From: Hemicordylus capensis
Taxonomy: Eukaryota > Chordata > Lepidosauria > Squamata > Cordylidae
Direction: 5' to 3'
Length of the DNA stretch: 64,000 bases
Assembly: GCF_027244095.1 (NCBI RefSeq)
Contig: NC_069660.1
Location: 285,470,863 to 285,534,862 of the forward strand
Part shown: piece after piece, positions 31,700-42,155 of the stretch
Position numbering within the stretch: the first letter of the stretch is position 1
Layout: each line of letters opens with the position of its first letter
The notes under the pieces: generated by a model
Databases searched by the model: none
What the model was told of the DNA's origin: nothing
The model's input: only the letters and a program-made list of their open reading frames with translations
Program-made: the position numbers and the translations under genes

Positions 31700-33561
31700 A
31701 AACACTTTTATACCTTAGGGCAGCCCTTAAGGTATAACATATTATAAAATATTCTTTTAAAAATAATGCAAAGCAGCTGAAGGTGGGAAGAGGACTGGCA
31801 GGTGAATGGGCAGATAGTGGCTGTTTAGTGTTGAAACCTTTCCAGCCATTTGTCCACTCAAAATCCCAACCTCTCTCCAAAAATGTGTTTTTCCCACCCT
31901 GAGAGATAATGGATATGAGGCCCTGTAAATTAACTTGGTGGTGGAGGGATTTTGAGTGGACAAATGGTTGGGAAGGAATGTTAAGCAGCCCTAAGTACTT
32001 TATTTACCCAAATACAAGATTGCTCATCAGTCTAAGACTTATTTAAGTCTTAAATTATTTCCCCTTAAGAAAATAGAGGTTAAGCTCAGGTTGTACCCTT
32101 ATTTACTCAAAAGGAAGAGGACTCTGGATTTAAGATGACCCCCTGATATCTAACATGAACAAATTTGCTGGGGCGGGGGGGAGGGGCGGGCGTAGTCTTG
32201 GATCCAGGTAAATACAGTCACTAGCACCTCCTCCTGTGTTCTGTTTTCAGTATCATTGACTTGATTGTACATTTTGGGAACGATCCAGTCAAAATTAAGT
32301 ACTTTTAGAGAGCCAAGTGTGTGCTTCACTCTCCCATGGAAATCAATGAGACTTAAAAGTGCTTAACTGTGATTGGATTGTTCCCTTGCTTCCAAGTGAG
32401 TATACTTGGAACTGAAGCTTAAGGTATCACTGTTACTTAGAAATCCTTCAGAACTTCCGCTCTTCATAAAACCATCAAAATAACACTATGTGCTTTGTGT
32501 GTGAGCTGAGCAATGAGATAAATCTAACTGACAGAGTGGAGGGAACGCATGTTTTTAAACCTTTGAATAATGGCATGAGAGTCTTTTTCCCTACCTATAT
32601 ACAGCTCAGGAAGCCGATGGAATTTCTGTTTAAATGTATATCTTGCTCTTCTGACACACCGTCCCTCCAAGTGACTTACAGTGAAACAAATAAAATGTAG
32701 TAAAATTGCATTAAAAGACAGAAAAATAGAATTATTAAATATACTTTGAAAGAAAAAAAACAACCAACTCTGTGGCTATAGAAAGGCTGGCAGAAGAGGA
32801 AAAACCCTAATCAGATGCTATGTTGTATGTGCGTCCAACATGTACATTGTCTGACTCATGTACATGTTATTGTGTGGAATGTATATGCATTCACTTCAGA
32901 AGTGAACCTGGGTAAAGGATCTCTCAAATGCAGGCTACAGATAGGAAGTGTACTACTGTACATGCACTAAACATGATGTGAATAATGATGTGTGTATAGA
33001 TCTGTACATGCACACACTGTACATAGCTTGTATGTGCATTTAACAGAATGTGTGAATAGAACTAAATGGTATTGCCCAATCATCTATAGATTACAATTGA
33101 AAAAGTCTAATAAATTTCACCTGGGAGGGCATTCCGTGATATATAAATGTGTCTTCCTCACCAATTACATATGGCAAATGGACAGACACTCACTCACTGA
33201 GGCCATCATTCATATATTGTCAAACTACATGCTTGCTCTACATCACAGAGGTTAATTGCAAGGTTGGAAAAATGCAACGTAAGAAATGGCTTTCTTTTGG
33301 CTGCAGCTACAGTTCAACCCATGTTAGATTGGGTATCTAAGTAGATTCAAGGTTGTTGATGATGATTTCCATATTGTGCTGGTTATACACTGGTTCCATA
33401 AGTCTCCAAGCCCATTGCTGCTGCTGCTAGCAAATATGGAGAGCCTCTGTGGCTCCTAAGGATTGCATCTGTGCCATGGGATGCTCCCTCCTTTAGGGAA
33501 GCATCCTAGAACACAGACACAATCTTTAGGAGACATGGAGGCTCTCTGTGTTTCCTAGCAG
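31700..33561. other. Intergenic, decayed repeats only
   Basis: Fragments of old MITEs are visible at 32265-32395 (SINE/MITE-like GATCCAGTCAAAATTAAG and its rough inverse) and 32.82-33.07 kb (TGTACATGCAC cells, as at 10.4 kb). A G-rich tract lies near 32170. No exon recognised. Confidence 0.35.
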
Positions 33562-33883
33562 CCGGGGTGTAGTGACCATTGAGAAAGGGAGGACAATTGA
33601 CCCTAGGCCCCAAGGGTGCCCCCTTTGCGCCCTTGCCCCCTCCCACATGCAGCTGGTGAGCAAAGTGCTTGCCAGCTGGGAGCTCCATTTCAGCGATTCC
33701 ACCAACCACTGACAAGGGAAATGAAATTATGCCAGGGCTGTGACAGCCCCATTCCCTGTACTGGCCCCGCCCCCTGGCATCTGACATCAGATGCAGGGCA
33801 TGTGCAAAAGAACATCCAGGGGGTGGGGGAGCTGCCGGCCAGACTTTGTCCCCCAGCCCCCGCAAACATTCCCTACGCCCCTG
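33562..33883. mobile_element. Short hAT element, near-exact TSD
   Basis: Left CCGGGGTGTAGTGACCATTG, right CAAACATTCCCTACGCCCCTG. The flanks CCTAGCAG and ACTAGCAG agree at 7 of 8. 322 bp, non-coding, same broad family as 1.29 and 2.21 kb. Confidence 0.85.
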
Positions 33884-36205
33884 ACTAGCAGTGTCGATAG
33901 GCTTTGGAGAGTCATAGAACCAGAACATACACCCCATTCATCCATCTGCAGAGCACTGTGCAGTATTAAGGTGTTATATTCTGTAATCTAGATGGGCTCA
34001 AAGAATGGTTTTATATGAACACACTGCAACATACATTAATTGGAATGAAATGCCATTGGTTTCAATAAGACTTGTTTTCTACATAATTGTCTCAGTTTGA
34101 GGGATCCAGTGAACGCAGATCTGTACACATACAGGATGTCCCCCAACTTTGAAGACGATGTTGCAGCCCCTGCTGATAAGGAACTCTGAGTCCACATTGG
34201 ATCCCTGCAGGGCTTTGGATCATAGAACAAAATTAGGCATCTTTAATCATACATGAATGCACGGGAAAAGAAGCTACATGCATTCACTGCTCTTAGCTAT
34301 ATTCACACACACACACACACACTACCACCATCACCACCACCACCACATATAGGCAACAGCTTACCAAACAGAAACTTGTCACAGCATGTGTGTAACCATT
34401 GGGGGATCTGTTTACACCCTGCTGCCAAGTGAGTACATACTCCTTTGCTTCCCCAGTCCTGATCCAGTGTAGAAATGTGATAAGATTGTCTCACCATTTG
34501 GCAGGACAATACAGACAACCTGTTTCCCAAACAGAAGCATAATGTTATGGGAAGCGAATCACTTGTTAAATAGGTGTCTGTAGTCACACAAAGGAATAGT
34601 TCCATCTGCGATTTATTGGGTTCACATTGGGTAGCAACATTTATGTCTCTGAACTAGAAGCCAATAGGTTCACCAAACCAGAAAGACCCATATCACTTTG
34701 GGTGTTAAATCTGTATTTATTTATATAATCAGAGGTGAGGTGATAGTGAGAGATCTGAATGTACAACAGTCCAGAATATCAGGTACTCCATTTTATGTAT
34801 CTGAAGGTCAAATGTGGTGCTTATAACTAGGAATCCAGATACAACATAATTTGTGCCCTTCAGCACAGGACTGAGTTCAAAGTACATCATACACCCCCAG
34901 GTATAACAGGCAGTACTTTGACATGTAGGTATGGCAAGCACCATATGTTCTGATGGTCTTGACTGGGGTCTCATTTAGGTGTATGGAAACTGCCAAAATG
35001 CTTGTGGCCATAATAAACAGCAGCACATAAACTACACAGTTTATGTCCAAGCTCTTCAGCCCTTGACAGAAATATGTAGAGGAATTCAATAAAGGTGGAA
35101 TTCCATATACAGTTGAAAATGTCTCCTATCCTCTCTCACACATTTATTTATTTTAATATTTATGGGCTGCTATCCACTTGTAAAAGCCTTCAAAGTGGCT
35201 TATAATTAAAAATAAGTTTGAAAAGATAGGAACAATAAAACAATATAAAGGAACAAGACTGTGATATAGCAGAAGCAAAAGACATCGTATGGCAGCACAC
35301 AGCCAGACAGATACCTAATTAGCTTGATCTGTCATTTTGGCCTCTGGCAACTTCTAGCTTCAGACAGAGTTAATTTATTTGGCTTAAAAATCAAAGAGTT
35401 CAAAGAGTTCAGATTTCATACCAAAGATCATGTTGTTAATACCTAGCCCAAAGAAGTAGAAGTGGCAATATTCCCTCAAGCTCACATGCTCCTTAAACTC
35501 TAGTGAGTTTAGGCCTGCTGCATTTGGGTCATATAAATAATTTTTAGTTTGTCTCATGTTATAGATTGATTATTCATTAAGCCCAGGCTGAGTCAGTTCT
35601 GCAGAAATGGGTTGGCATGTTCCCCATGCTGCATTTTACTACCAAAAACCAATTGCTCCAAGGAGACACTCTTTTTTTATTGCATTGTTTGGAAGAAATT
35701 TTCATTAACGCTCTTTTGTATACAATGGCTTTGGTTGATACATGCTTAATGAATAAAGCATATTGCAATTTTGCATGCACTCACTGTCCTGATTCAATAG
35801 GATAGCTACACTAAAGTGAATCTTTTCATTCCATCATTTCCCAGAGCACTTTTAGAAATGACTTTTTTGGTACCAAATTAAGGATTGATTTTATTAGCGG
35901 AGACTGCTGGGGTGAAATATCAGAGCTATTTAGAAAATAGCGAGTAGCAAATACCAAGTCAAATAATTGGAACACTGGAATCACTGAATGCAAAGTTCCC
36001 AAATCCGGGCAAATGACAGAACATTGTAAATTAGAGGCTAGTCTATGTTGAGCTGCTGCCCATTGTTTTCTTTGCAGCCCAGAATTAACCTTTTGCCATG
36101 TAAATGATCCTTTCCTTTGAAAAACCATAACATTTTCTATGGCTACCAATAAATGAGAGAAGAATCAGGTAAGAAGCTAGAGATGTGGTTTAACGTCTCA
36201 CAAGA
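33884..36205. other. Intergenic; (CA)n(CCA)n at ~34302-34346 and an L2 tail at ~35145-35265
   Basis: A compound CA then CCA microsatellite lies near 34302-34346. The minus-strand L2-like tail TTTATTTATTTTAATATTTA with CAAAGTGGCTTATAATTAAA lies at about 35145-35265. The remaining sequence (34.35-35.1 and 35.3-36.15 kb) is AT-rich and unique-looking. Confidence 0.4.
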
Positions 36206-36207
36206 AG

Positions 36208-36284
36208 CACCAGAATTTGTGGGATCTAATCCAGCAATGCAGTGAAGAACTGCATTGCTGGATTAGATCCCATGAATTCCAGTG
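36208..36284. repeat. Long near-perfect hairpin with a perfect 24-bp stem
   Basis: The 24 bases 36220-36243 (TGGGATCTAATCC to AATGCAGT) are the exact reverse complement of 36249-36272, around the 5-base loop GAAGA. The stem extends outward with a few mismatches through GAATT cells to about 36208 and 36284. No target duplication or family was recognised. Confidence 0.9.
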
Positions 36285-36428
36285 TTCCATTTACAGATTT
36301 CCCACATTTCAGAATGTCCTTGAGCTCAGCTTTTTCTTTTCTTTTCATATGGCTACTAAGGAGTACATACCTATATTTTTGTGCAGGTGTTATGCTTGTA
36401 TCCCCTGATTTCTCCCAGGATCTCAATA

Positions 36429-36960
36429 AAGCATTTTATCTTCACACTCAAATCGGGCGAGACACGATGTACAGCCCTCTGCAGTGCTTTCTGGGGGAAT
36501 TTTTGAAGGTCCCAAGGAGTGACAGACTTTGTCCTTCTGGTCTAGGGGATGTTGAAAATTTACAACATGTTCTGTTGCATTGCTTATTCTATAAGGACAT
36601 ACGACAGACTTTATTAACTCCAATTGTATTATCTTTACCTGGTCGTTGAGAAGAATTTTATGTTGCTTTTTTGCTTTCAGATAAAATTCCTTCCATTACG
36701 TATAAGGTGGCTAGGTTTTGCTCTATTGCTATTAGGACTCGACAGCAACTAACTTCTGTCCTGTCCTCTAGATTCTTGGCTCAGTTAGGATGTTGGATAA
36801 CAGCTATCTTTATATGCAAATAGGATCTGTTCTCCTTCTGATTATTACTATTGTTATTTTATGTATTCTTTTTTATCTGTCCTTCTCTGTAAAGTTTCAA
36901 ATTGCATTGCTTCACACTCAAATCAGGATGAGAGAGCACACGTTGAGCCCCAGGCCAGCC
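36429..36960 (+). mobile_element. L2/CR1-superfamily LINE ORF2 C-terminal remnant
   Basis: Translates to the C-terminal zinc-knuckle-like segment of this LINE group: DRLCPSGLGDVENLQHVLLH, then CLFYKDIRQTLL. After an in-frame stop (near 36648) the frame goes on FYVAFLLSDKIPS, ITYKVARFCSIAIRTRQQ. A short cell, CTTCACACTCAAATC, recurs at about 36442 and 36910. 5'-truncated and non-functional. Confidence 0.75.
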
Positions 36961-38015
36961 AAAAACCTGCAGAGTGGAACAGGGCGCAGAATCTGGGTTT
37001 CCCATGCCCCAGACCAACCATCCACCCAGGTCCCAAGTATGGGGGGGAAAGGGGAGGGGACATCTTGCTCATGACCAGAGATATGGGACGGCTGGCCTCG
37101 GCTGCAAGCCCCTCACCATGACTTAAAAATTGAGCCTAAATTGCAGGTCACTTTTGAGGAGGTTTATGTGAGCTGATTTTGCTGTACCTCTGTGGGCCTT
37201 GTGAGATCTTGTATGGTATTGTGAGATCTTCTGGAGCCAATCAGAAGCTGTGTTACAACAGGAGCAACATTGTGAACAATGGGCTGCTGGCCTGGCCCGC
37301 CTCCAGATCAGAGAGAGTGCATGCACACCTGTCCTTGCTTACAGATCGCCTCAGCCATCTAGCCATGCCACCAGCAACAACAGGCCACAGGATGGAGACA
37401 CAAACACAGGAACCAGAACTTTCAGCAAACAGAGGTGCCAGTTATGTCTCTATATTCACTCAGGCAAGAATATGACAGGGCCTAACAACATCAGCTGTAC
37501 CATCGGGGCCCATTTATTTGCTCATCCTCCAAAGTGATGCATGGCATTGTAGCTGGTGTCAGAGGCAACGTCTAAGCAATGGGTGCTAAGCAACTGTTAC
37601 CAAGAGATGTGGAATGCTGTAGAGCAGCTTTGGGGAGAAAAGTGGAAGAGGAGGAGGATTTATTTGGGGAGTGGAGAGCTGGCATTTTGGTGGAAACCAT
37701 CAGCCATCAGACCATTAGGGGACAGAATGACTGTGAGGAGCAGGTGTCAGCAAGTAGCTTGGCACACTAGTGCCCTAAAAGACTCAAGTGTTGCAGGAAA
37801 TTTCAAACTACTGCCTTGTACCATCTGGGCCATTCTGTGCACATTCTGTTGGACTGAGGCCTGTTGGACAAAAGGTTGTTTCGGGGGGGGGGGACACACA
37901 CTGAACATTTGCCAAATTTAAAGTATCAGAATATAAAGGTAACTTCTGGTTCCATACAAGTGTTTGTCTGGACTCTCTGACTCCATCTCAGATTCTGTCT
38001 AAATGCTTACACCAT
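36961..38015. other. Intergenic, unclassified
   Basis: Moderately GC-rich, with a G run near 37876. Open frames here have no recognised domain or splice context. Confidence 0.35.
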
Positions 38016-38324
38016 CACCTGGCAACAATGCCACCCAACTATCTACATAGGACAAACTGGTCAATCTCTACTGGAAAGAATAAACAGACACAGACCCGAC
38101 AGTAAAAATGGCAACATCCAGAAGCCAGTGGGAGAATATTTCAGTCTCCCAGGACAAGCTGGTGCTGACCTGAAAGTTTCCATTTTCCAGCAAAGGGACT
38201 ACAAAGCAAGGTACCAGTGTGAAACTGCAGTTAGAATTCATCAAGAGGTTGGATTCTGTTTGTCTGAGCTTGAACAACAAAGACAGGGAGGTTGGGTTCG
38301 CTATCTCAGTACACATCTCAAGTG
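38016..38324 (+). pseudogene. GIY-YIG endonuclease-like remnant (Penelope-like element type)
   Basis: An open frame of about 100 codons reads CHPTIYIGQTGQSLLERINR, then a gap, KPVGEYFSLPGQAGADLKV and ends VGFCLSELEQQRQGG...THLK before a TGA at 38322-38324. YIGxTGxSLxxRxxxHR followed by KPVxExF and a DLKV cell is the arrangement I associate with GIY-YIG-bearing retroelement proteins in vertebrates, chiefly Penelope-like elements. No reverse transcriptase was recognised upstream, so this is a fragment. The family assignment is inferred from motif memory. No splice or start context supports a host gene. Confidence 0.55.
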
Positions 38325-38447
38325 ACTTACTTACAGGGCAATCTTGTGCATGTTGACTTGCAACACAGTAGACTACAATCCCAAGGTGTTTAGTGGGGCT
38401 TACTTGTGAGTGTGTTTAGGGCTGCAGCTTCAACCAGCAAGAAGATC

Positions 38448-38669
38448 CAGGGGTTTAGCTAGAGGAGAGGAGGCCCATGGTGTTCGCCCCTCTCCTCGGC
38501 GGCCCCTTCAAGTGAGAGAGATAGTGGAGATAATAGGGAGGTGTGGAGCTCTCCATGCAGTCATTCTGGAGGGTCCCCCAGTCCTCAGGAGCAGAGAGGG
38601 AGGGGAATCAGCAACAATCAGCCCCGTCTTGTGTGAATGGAAATGCCCAAAGTTTCTGGAAGAAATCCT
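38448..38669. mobile_element. Short hAT element, approximate ends
   Basis: The left end CAGGGGTTTAGCTAGAGGAG and the interior AGGCCCATGGTG, CCCCTCTCCTCGGCGGCCCC parallel the copy at 38825. GAAGATC occurs at both flanks (about 38441 and 38667), compatible with a degraded duplication. Confidence 0.6.
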
Positions 38670-38824
38670 GAAGATCCAGCCTATTTTTTTCTTCTATAAA
38701 AGCTTGCCCTGCATTTAAACAGAACTTTGCTACTGATCCTTGGGGCTGACCTTACCATGAAGAAGGGAAATGGACAGCTTCAGTCAGGAGATTGTGGGCC
38801 AGTTTTCAGGGGTAGCATTGCAAC

Positions 38825-38992
38825 CAGGGGCGTAGCTAGGGGGGAAGAGGCCCATGTTCACCCCTCTCCCCGGAGGCCCCTCAGAGTGAGGGAGATAATA
38901 AAGAAAATAGGGAGGGGTGGAGCTGGGTGGCCCTCAGGAGCTGGGAGCCCAAGTTCTTTGAGTCCATCCACTCAGTTATAGCTACACCCCTG
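38825..38992. mobile_element. Short hAT element (CAGGGGCGTAGCTAGG)
   Basis: Left CAGGGGCGTAGCTAGGGGGG, right TTATAGCTACACCCCTG. 168 bp. The flanks (ATTGCAAC, AGCAAGAC) do not match cleanly. Same subfamily as 38448. Confidence 0.8.
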
Positions 38993-39132
38993 AGCAAGAC
39001 TGCATATCATCTATTATTGCAATGCTTATGCAAATAATCTCTGTGCTCATCTCATACATTTAAGTTGCATACTAAGCAGTCACTTCCTGAACCACTTGCA
39101 GTCAACACTAATTTGGTGCCATCACAGGTCTG

Positions 39133-39133
<1 letters not shown>

Positions 39134-39184
<51 letters not shown>

Positions 39185-39552
39185 AAGTGCTGTCAAGTCG
39201 GTGTGGACTCTTAGCGACCACATAGATAGATTCTCTCCAGGATTATCTGTCTTCAACCTGGCCATTAAGGTCTCTCAGTGGTGTATCCATTGCTTTCGTA
39301 ATTGAGTCCATCCACCTTGCTGCTGGTCGTCCTCTTCTTCTCTTTCCTTCAACTTTGCCCAGCATTATGGACTTCTCTAGGGAGCTGGGTTTTCGCATAA
39401 TGTGTCCAAAGTATGCTAGTTTGAGCCTGGTCATTTGTGCCTTGAGTGAAAATTCTGGATTGATTTGTTCTATGATCCATTTGTTTGTTTTCCTGGCTGT
39501 CCATAGTATCCTCAAAAGTCTTCTCCAGCACCAAAGTTCAAAAGCAACAATA
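39134..39552 (-). mobile_element. BovB (RTE) LINE 3' end
   Basis: Minus-strand translation is the BovB ORF2 C-terminus: FELWCWRRLLRILWTARKTN, then LKLAYFGHIMRKPSSLEKSI, MLGKVEGKRRRGRPAARWMD and SITKAMDTPLRDLNG. The 3'UTR (AGTGCTGTCAAGTCGGTGTG on the plus strand) ends in an (ATTG)n tail at 39134-39183. 5'-truncated. The coding part shown is open but covers only about 115 residues. Confidence 0.93.
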
Positions 39553-39592
39553 CAGGTCTGGAATCCCCCTTTTAAGCTTAAATAATCTATTG

Positions 39593-39815
39593 CAGGGGTG
39601 CAGATCCCCCCAAAGCATTTGAGAACTCTCCCTCCACCACATTTGACTGAACTCCCAGTGCCAACCTTAATAATCTACGTCGTCAATCCCCAAAACATAT
39701 TTTTCTCCCGCCTCCCAAGAGTGCCTTTCTCCCCCTCACCCCACCCCATCACCACAAAAAACAATAACCAATTTAAGTGAGGAGTTGCTGCTTAAGCTTC
39801 CCATCTGTCTACATG
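39593..39815. mobile_element. Partial hAT-like element (sister of 21425)
   Basis: CAGGGGTGCAGATCCCCCCA at the left, then the AAGTGAGGAGTTGCTGCTTA and AGCTTCCCATCTGTCTACAT cells near the right. The right terminus is lost. Confidence 0.6.
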
Positions 39816-40380
39816 GTGGTCCATTGACACCATTTCACTTCTAGTGCTAATAAATTTGCATAGTGGGGACTGACCACAGCAATAATGGCAGCCTTTATTA
39901 CTCATAAATATTGCTATTGTTGCTGTGGTCAGTCCATTACATTTAAATAATCTCAAATTCCATAACTTTTCTACCCCAGTTTTCCCTCTTTTCTTTTTCT
40001 CTTCCGCTATGTATATCCACCGAGAAAATCCTTCTCTGTATCTATTGGCATGGGCTCTATTCCACATCAATTGTGTTAGTCTTTAAACAATTGTGTCAGT
40101 CTTTAAGGTGCCACAAGAATCTTTGCTGATTTGTTCAAATCACTAGTGCCCTATCCAGCTTACAAATCAGGGTCAAATAATGGTTTTGTATTCCGGACTG
40201 TGAACAAACTGCTTTAATAAGCCACAGCTGCTCATATTTTGATAGCATGGGGAACAGCAGTTTCTTCAAACCACAAGATAAGTTTTTAATCTCCTCCTGT
40301 CACATGTGAGGAAGAGGAGGGGGCATGAGAGTCCAAGGCTCATGCTGGTACCTTATCACATCACATAGCCATGGCTTGTT
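39816..40380. other. Intergenic, nothing recognised
   Basis: A small inverted pair (GGGGACTGACCACAGCAATA / TTGCTGTGGTCAGTCC, about 39865-39935) suggests a decayed MITE. Otherwise unclassified. Confidence 0.35.
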
Positions 40381-40690
40381 GAGAGGAGAGCTGGTCTTGT
40401 GGTAGCAAACATGACTTGTCCCCTTAGCTAAGCAGGGTCTACCCTGGTTGCATATGAATGGGAGACTTGTTGTGTGAGCACTGCAAGACATTCCCCTCAG
40501 GGGATGGAGCTGCTCTGGGAAGAGCAGAAAGGTTCCAAGTTCCCTCCCTGGCTTCTCCAAGATAGGGCTGAGAGAGATTCCTGCCTGCAACCTTGGAGAA
40601 GCCGCTGCCACTGCCAGTCTGGGTAGACAATACCGAGCTAGATGAACCAATGGTCTGACTCAATATGTGGCAGCTTCCTGTGTTCTTATG
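40381..40690 (+). mobile_element. 5S rRNA-derived SINE
   Basis: Well-preserved copy. Box A AGCTAAGCAGGGTC is at 40426-40439 and the box C cell GAATGGGAGAC at 40456-40466. Then come AGCTGCTCTGGGAAGAGCAG, TTGGAGAAGCCGCTGCC and the tail GGTCTGACTCAATATGTGGC. Very similar to the copy at 50069. Confidence 0.94.
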
Positions 40691-40711
40691 CTGTGGTGTC
40701 TGAATGTGGCC

Positions 40712-40790
40712 GCTATTATTTTATTTATTTTATTTATTTATTCGATTTTCATACCGCCCTTCCAAAAATGGCTCAGGGCGGTTTCTCAAT
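40712..40790 (-). mobile_element. L2 LINE 3' terminal cell
   Basis: An ATTT run, then CATACCGCCCTTCCAAAAAT / GGCTCAGGGCGG, the L2 terminal stem-loop on the minus strand. Confidence 0.75.
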
Positions 40791-41483
40791 AGAGCAATTT
40801 ATAGGCAGGCTAGTAAATACAGAAACAAGATTTATCTTACTTTTTACATTTGGGGACTGTATTTCCTGTTATGTCAACACAGTGTAATAATCACTGTTCT
40901 AGTCATTGGTGTGTGCGTCCTTGCATGCTCTTTCTGTCTGTGTATGTTTTTTAAGGGCACATTTCTGGCATCAGCAGATACACTGAACCACACACATGTG
41001 GCTATTACTCACTGTATATTGAAAGGATTCTAAGTGGTTAAATAAAGATTACAATGTTATTTTCAACCGAGCAACCTTTTGTTAAAAGGATTACAGATTT
41101 GTTATGGAACTTAGATTCCTAATATATAGTTAGCTAGTGCCATTGAAAAATTACATGTCATTCAGCCCCTTTGACAGCCTAGGAATTATTTTATCATTTT
41201 CAATGAAGTAATTAATATTTGCTCAGGTCTAGTTAGAGTCAACATTAATTATATTAGCTGTTACTTATGTCTGTCAGCGGACAAACTTTTTTTCCAAAAG
41301 AATTGGCTTAACAATGTTGTCCTCACTGATTAATTGGTTAGGCTATTTAAGAATTCAATTTGACACTCCTTTAATGAACCTCCTGGTACTTGCAATAATT
41401 CAGAAATTGACCCATGGATTGGCCTCCAGATTGCAGGCTCTTCAGATGAATTTATATCCTTTACTACGTGGAGCAGACACCTA
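40791..41483. other. Unique AT-rich sequence, candidate conserved non-coding element
   Basis: 41.03-41.46 kb has no repeat cell and is dense in TAATTA-type homeodomain-like cores (GAAGTAATTAATATTTGC, CTGATTAATTGGTTAGG). No open frame of note. Conservation cannot be judged from one sequence. Confidence 0.3.
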
Positions 41484-41737
41484 ATGGCACAGTAGGGAAA
41501 TGACTTGATTATCAAGCCAGAGGTTGCCGGTTCAAATCCCTCTGGTATGTTTCCCAGACTATGTTTCCCAGACTATGGAAAACACCTATATTGGGCAGCA
41601 GCAATATAGGAAGATGCTGAAAGAGATCATCTCATACTGCACAGGAGATGGCAATGGTAAACCCCTCCTGTATTCTACCAGAGAAAATCACAGGGCTCTC
41701 TGGTCAGCACCGACGCCACAGCACACGTTACCTTTTA
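41484..41737 (+). mobile_element. tRNA-derived SINE with RTE-like tail (copy 5)
   Basis: Head CTAATGGCACAGTAGGGAAA, B box GGTTCAAATCCC, the GGCAATGGTAAACCCCTCC cell and a decayed tail. A body cell (TATGTTTCCCAGACTATG) is tandemly duplicated at 41547-41578, a copy-specific slippage. Confidence 0.9.
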
Positions 41738-41901
41738 CTTTACTATATGGAGCAGGTGTGTAGTGAATAAGTGACTCTGGGTGAATAGGGTTCACACTGG
41801 AAAAACCAGGACTGAATACAAGGCAGCCGCATTAACTCCTGATAACTTGATCATTCATACCTGTTACTTGATGTTTCTCCAAGTTAATTGGTGATATACA
41901 C

Positions 41902-42037
41902 CAGGGATTCTCAACATTGGGTCCCCAGATGTTATTGGACTTCAGCTCCCATAATCCCCAACCAAAGGCCACTGGGGCTGGGGATTGTGGGAATTGAAGT
42001 CCAATAGCATCTGGGGACCCAATGTTGAGAATCCATG
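41902..42037. mobile_element. Palindromic hAT MITE, near-exact TSD
   Basis: The left arm CAGGGATTCTCAACATTGGG is mirrored by CCCAATGTTGAGAATCC at the right, and the inner arms CAGATGTTATTGGACTTCAG / TTGAAGTCCAATAGCATCTG also pair. Flanks ATATACAC and GTATACAC agree at 7 of 8. 136 bp. Confidence 0.9.
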
Positions 42038-42094
42038 GTATACACCATGAGGTAATTGATGGTACTCATGGCCTTTGGAGACAGTTTTCTAGCA

Positions 42095-42155
42095 TAGGGT
42101 TCCCAATCTTGGGTCCCCAGAGGTTTCTGGACTACAATTCCCATCATCCCCAGCC
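42095..42155. mobile_element. Half-copy of the same hAT MITE family
   Basis: AGGGTTCCCAATCTTGGGTC followed by GGACTACAATTCCCATCATC matches the left arm of the 41902 family. The right arm is missing. Confidence 0.6.

Noticed and set aside
36242-36649. 135-codon plus-strand frame
   Set aside because: Its second half is the L2/CR1 ORF2 remnant and its first half runs from the hairpin; it is a LINE fossil, not a host gene.
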